Part shown: in pieces, positions 61,202-64,000 of the stretch
Layout: each line of letters begins with the position of its first letter
How positions within the stretch are numbered: position 1 is the stretch's first letter
NCBI GenBank assembly: GCA_951812725.1
Contig: OX638330.1
Coordinates: 4,071,405-4,135,404, forward strand
Origin: an uncultured Caldilineaceae bacterium
Lineage (GTDB): Bacteria > Chloroflexota > Anaerolineae > Caldilineales > Caldilineaceae
Length of the DNA stretch: 64,000 bases
Direction of reading: 5' to 3'
The notes under the pieces: model-generated
Database searches by the model: none
What the model was told of the DNA's origin: nothing
Seen by the model: only the letters and a program-made list of their open reading frames with translations
Made by a program: the position numbers and the translations under genes

Positions 61202-62218
61202 GTGATCCAGGCAGCTATTACCGGTGAACGGCAGGTCGCATTTAACGAGTTGCCCGAGCCGCAGGCGAAAGCCGATTGGGCGGTAGTCAAGGTCCATGCC
61301 TCTGCGCTGTGCACTGAATACAAGCTATGGATGGCCGGCCAGAACCAGGCGATAATGGGCCATGAGGGCGTGGGGGAGGTTGTGGAAGTCGCTGAGCGGG
61401 GGCCTGTCAGCGTAGGGGACCGGGTGGTGGTCTTGCCGCAGTTTTCCTGCGGCCGTTGTCATCTTTGCATGAGCGGCGACTATATTTACTGTGAGGACAG
61501 CCACGATTTCGCCGAGCTGCATGGGTCGATGGCCGGCTCGGGCACGTTTGCCCACTATACGCTTAAACCGGCGTGGCTGCTGCCCAAGGTCCCAGACGAT
61601 GTGGGCTATGCGCAGGCGACGATGGCGATTGACGGCATTGGCGCCTCCTTCGGCGGCCAAGAAGCCATTGGCGTCAACTCGCAGGACACGGTGCTGATCA
61701 CCGGGCTGGGACCGGTTGGGCTGGGCGCGGTGGTCAATGCCCGTTTTCGCAATGCGCGTGTCATCGGAGTCGAACCGGCGCCGTGGCGTGCGAACCGAGC
61801 GCTGGAGATGGGGGCCGAAACGGTACTCGACCCCAGCGACCCGGACATACTGCAGAAGATCCGTAGCCTGACCGAGGGCAGGGGCGTGGACTGCGCGGTT
61901 GACTGTTCCGGACGCGTCGCGGCGGAGCGGCTTTGCATTGACGCTACCCGCCGGCGCGGCCGCGTGGCTTTCGTCGGCGAATGCCGCGAAGAGCTTTCGA
62001 TAACCGTCAGTTCCGACATGATCCGCAAGGGGTTGACCGTCGTCGGGTCCTGGCTCTACAATATGGGCGACTACGCTAAAGTGATGAAGGTCATCCGGCA
62101 GTCTCCCCTCATCGATCTGCTGATCAGCCACCAGTTGCCGATGAGCCAGATTCAGACGGGATTCGGCCTGTTGGCGCAGGGTGAGGCCGGTAAGATCGTG
62201 GTCGATCCATGGGCCTAG
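61202..62218 (+). CDS. Zinc-dependent alcohol dehydrogenase (MDR family)
   Basis: A 338-residue NAD(P)-dependent dehydrogenase. The catalytic zinc ligands include Cys37 (SALCTEYK) and the His54-Glu55 pair in MGHEGVGEV. The structural zinc is held by Cys83, Cys86, Cys89 and Cys97 (CGRCHLCMSG). The Rossmann motif is GLGPVGLGAV. The start is GTG 61202 with AAGGAGC upstream. It resembles the threonine/sorbitol dehydrogenase branch, but the substrate is not predictable. Lying between PhyH genes, it may oxidise the alcohol that a PhyH enzyme makes. Confidence 0.9.
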   Translation: MIQAAITGERQVAFNELPEPQAKADWAVVKVHASALCTEYKLWMAGQNQAIMGHEGVGEVVEVAERGPVSVGDRVVVLPQFSCGRCHLCMSGDYIYCEDSHDFAELHGSMAGSGTFAHYTLKPAWLLPKVPDDVGYAQATMAIDGIGASFGGQEAIGVNSQDTVLITGLGPVGLGAVVNARFRNARVIGVEPAPWRANRALEMGAETVLDPSDPDILQKIRSLTEGRGVDCAVDCSGRVAAERLCIDATRRRGRVAFVGECREELSITVSSDMIRKGLTVVGSWLYNMGDYAKVMKVIRQSPLIDLLISHQLPMSQIQTGFGLLAQGEAGKIVVDPWA

Positions 62219-62283
62219 AGTTGGCAGGTTGATCTTTCTGCCCATCCATCGATTTCTCCACAGTGAAATGGAGCATGCAAGAG

Positions 62284-63210
62284 ATGAATTTCACGAAATC
62301 GCCCAGCTTTGAAGGCAACAAACTCGATACGGCACCGGAGGCATTTGGGACGCTGCGCTCGTCGAGCGACGCGCTGTCTGATATGAAGGAGCTGCGCTGG
62401 CGGTTCGAGCAGGATGGTTATCTGTACCTGCCCGGGTTGTTGGATCGCAGTCAGGTTGTGGAGGCCCGGCTCGAAATGCTGAGGAAACTTGACGCTGCCG
62501 GCTGTCTGGACCGCGACTATCCGCTGGAGGATGGTGTTGCCCACGCCGACTTTGAGAATGCGTTCATGGTGGAGTTGACGAAGGACAACGCCCCTCTACT
62601 TAAGCTGCTCTATGATGGGCCGATGATTGCCTTCTATGAACAGTTTCTGGGCGGGGAGGTGCGCCATTTCGACTATACTTGGTGCCGCTCGAAACCGCCG
62701 GGCGAGACGACTGCCACGCCGCCCCACTACGACATTGTATTCATGGGACGCGGTACGCAACGGCTGCATACGAGTTGGACGCCGCTGGGCGACATCCCCA
62801 TTGAGATGGGTGGTCTGATGGTCCTGGAGAACTCCCATCGCCACGAAGAGGTAAAGGCCGGCTACGGAACTTTGGACGTCGATGCATATTGCACCAACTA
62901 CCCCGACGCGGCCGAGATTGAATCCGGAGAAAAGCTGTGGCAGCATCCAAATGGCGGCGCCTACAACAAGGATGCTATTGCGGCGCGGGCCGAATTGGGG
63001 AATCGCTGGCTGACGACTGACTATGCGATGGGCGATCTGCTGGTTTTCAGTATGTACACCATGCACGCCAGCTTGGACAATCATTCCAACCAGATACGGC
63101 TCTCCACCGACACGCGCTACCAGTTGGCCTCGGAACCGGTGGACGAGCGCTGGATCGGGGACAACCCGATTGCCCACGGGGTGGACGGCAAACGCGGCAT
63201 GATCTGTTGA
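62284..63210 (+). CDS. Phytanoyl-CoA dioxygenase family protein (PhyH), third
   Basis: 308 residues. WRFEQDGYLYLPGLLDRSQV opens the PhyH domain. PPHYDIVFMGRG supplies a HxD-like pair, MGGLMVLENSHRHEEV is the core strand, and FSMYTMHASLDNHSNQIRLS carries the distal His and the Arg. An extra segment of about 50 residues (GYGTLDVDAYCTNYPDAAEI onward) is inserted before the last strands. The start is uncertain among 62263 (GTG), 62275 and 62284; GGAG at 62269-62272 suits the last best. It lies 65 bases after the dehydrogenase, so cotranscription is likely. Confidence 0.88.
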   Translation: MNFTKSPSFEGNKLDTAPEAFGTLRSSSDALSDMKELRWRFEQDGYLYLPGLLDRSQVVEARLEMLRKLDAAGCLDRDYPLEDGVAHADFENAFMVELTKDNAPLLKLLYDGPMIAFYEQFLGGEVRHFDYTWCRSKPPGETTATPPHYDIVFMGRGTQRLHTSWTPLGDIPIEMGGLMVLENSHRHEEVKAGYGTLDVDAYCTNYPDAAEIESGEKLWQHPNGGAYNKDAIAARAELGNRWLTTDYAMGDLLVFSMYTMHASLDNHSNQIRLSTDTRYQLASEPVDERWIGDNPIAHGVDGKRGMIC

Positions 63211-63259
63211 CCCGCTGACCGGCAGTTAAACACGCTACTACACAAAGGAAGATCGTCGG

Positions 63260-64000
63260 ATGCCCTCATTGCAACAGGCATTTTGGGAGATGGATGTATA
63301 CGGTTTCACAGTGCTGGAGGAGGTGCTGACGGGGGCGGAGGTGGAGGCCCTGCGGGCTTCGCTGGCTGATTGGGCAGCGAGGTTGGGCGGCGAGCAGCGA
63401 TTTCTGGGACAGGCCGGCCATGTGAGCAACCTTCCTACGCTCGACCCGCTCTATCATACTCTGGTCGATCATCCCCGCACTTTGCCTGTGATCGAATATG
63501 TGCTGGGCAAGCAGATCATTCTTGGCAGCCTGAACGCGCGCATCGTCCGCCCGGGTGATCCGGTGCAGGGCCTGCACAGCGACATTCGCGCCGACCTGTT
63601 GAACATGGGATCCCCGGTGATGGTCAATACGGTGTGGCTTCTGGATGACTTCACGCCCGAAAACGGCCCCACGCGCATCGTGCCCGGCTCGCACAAGAGT
63701 GGCATGGCCGGACCGCCTGAAGGGATGGATGTAAAGCACGTCCATCAGCTGGTTGCGCCGGCTGGTAGTGTCCTCGTCTTTAACGGCCAGTGCTGGCACG
63801 GGGGCGGGGCGAACCGGACTGAGACCGACCGCCATGCGCTGTTCGGCCACTACCGCAAGAGCGCACTGATCTTCCAGGTCGATCCCCACGACGGCTTCCA
63901 AGAGGGCTGGATGGATGACCTGACGCCCCGCCAGCGTGAGTTGCTGCGCATGGATAACGGGCTGGCCGCGCCGCACGCGGCGGACAGCCACCTGCGTATC
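63260..64000 (+). CDS. Phytanoyl-CoA dioxygenase family protein (PhyH), fourth, cut by window end
   Basis: 247 codons are visible, open to the window edge. ATG 63260 follows AAGGAAG. The domain shows MDVYGFTVLEEVLTGAEVEA, the iron ligands in GLHSDIRAD, DDFTPENGPTRIVPGSHKSG and the distal His in NGQCWHGGGANRT, with a following Arg. It clearly belongs to the same family as the two genes before it but is not a recent copy of them. The operon continues beyond the window. Confidence 0.9.
   Translation, partial: MPSLQQAFWEMDVYGFTVLEEVLTGAEVEALRASLADWAARLGGEQRFLGQAGHVSNLPTLDPLYHTLVDHPRTLPVIEYVLGKQIILGSLNARIVRPGDPVQGLHSDIRADLLNMGSPVMVNTVWLLDDFTPENGPTRIVPGSHKSGMAGPPEGMDVKHVHQLVAPAGSVLVFNGQCWHGGGANRTETDRHALFGHYRKSALIFQVDPHDGFQEGWMDDLTPRQRELLRMDNGLAAPHAADSHLRI

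Overview
The window is a 64 kb, GC-rich, densely coded bacterial chromosome segment. No rRNA, tRNA, phage, IS element or CRISPR array was seen. Several features point to a free-living Chloroflexota bacterium, possibly Caldilineae-like: secreted proteins with long Thr/Pro-rich linkers, a DUF951 protein, a gyrA with a long basic tail, several phytanoyl-CoA dioxygenase (PhyH) genes and promoters of the TGnTATAMT extended -10 kind. The lineage is an inference from gene style, not a measured placement.

Layout. 1-1710: end of a di/oligopeptide ABC importer (two ATPases). 1825-5861: metabolic and housekeeping genes (archaeal-type phosphoglycerate mutase, sirtuin, RmuC, DUF899 thioredoxin-like protein). 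6535-12851: a VWA lipoprotein, a decayed gene, and a 1,195-residue caspase-like/alpha-beta hydrolase fusion. 12896-16791 (minus): ABC-F ATPase coupled to an acyl-CoA synthetase. 17007-21112 (minus): membrane and hypothetical proteins, an HNH nuclease, and a Tat-exported glycosidase-like lipoprotein. 21652-21918: a short SelW-like selenoprotein gene read through an in-frame TGA, with its own promoter, SECIS-like hairpin and terminator. 22076-27327 (minus): NIF3-like protein, DUF951, bactofilin-like membrane protein, LmbE-type deacetylase, membrane spermidine-synthase-like protein. 27551-30306 (plus): S51-like peptidase, a PhyH oxygenase, HigBA toxin-antitoxin.

30387-45907 is the most rearranged part. 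dnaN (minus), an ECF-like sigma factor and a membrane protein that may be its anti-sigma are followed by two tandem copies of a unit of about 4.7 kb. Each unit carries the last bases of the anti-sigma gene, a strong promoter, a nearly invariant about 200-nt leader, a secreted FN3/leucine-rich-repeat protein, a terminator and the 3' end of gyrA. The seam between the copies holds a truncated gyrA tail joined to an internal fragment of dnaN. Intact gyrA closes the second unit. 46390-48414 is uvrB, with a LexA-type palindrome upstream.

49237-52533 is a GH3-like exported protein that may be translated from a leaderless mRNA. 52605-57274 (minus) is a MarR regulator with a heterodimeric ABC exporter. 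57521-60081 is a coupled fabF-fabH pair. 60204-64000 holds three more PhyH oxygenases around a zinc alcohol dehydrogenase, probably a small-molecule oxidation cluster that continues past the window.

Three copies of a roughly 110-nt structured repeat lie at 6138, 21385 and 48928. One of their hairpins keeps pairing through compensating base changes.
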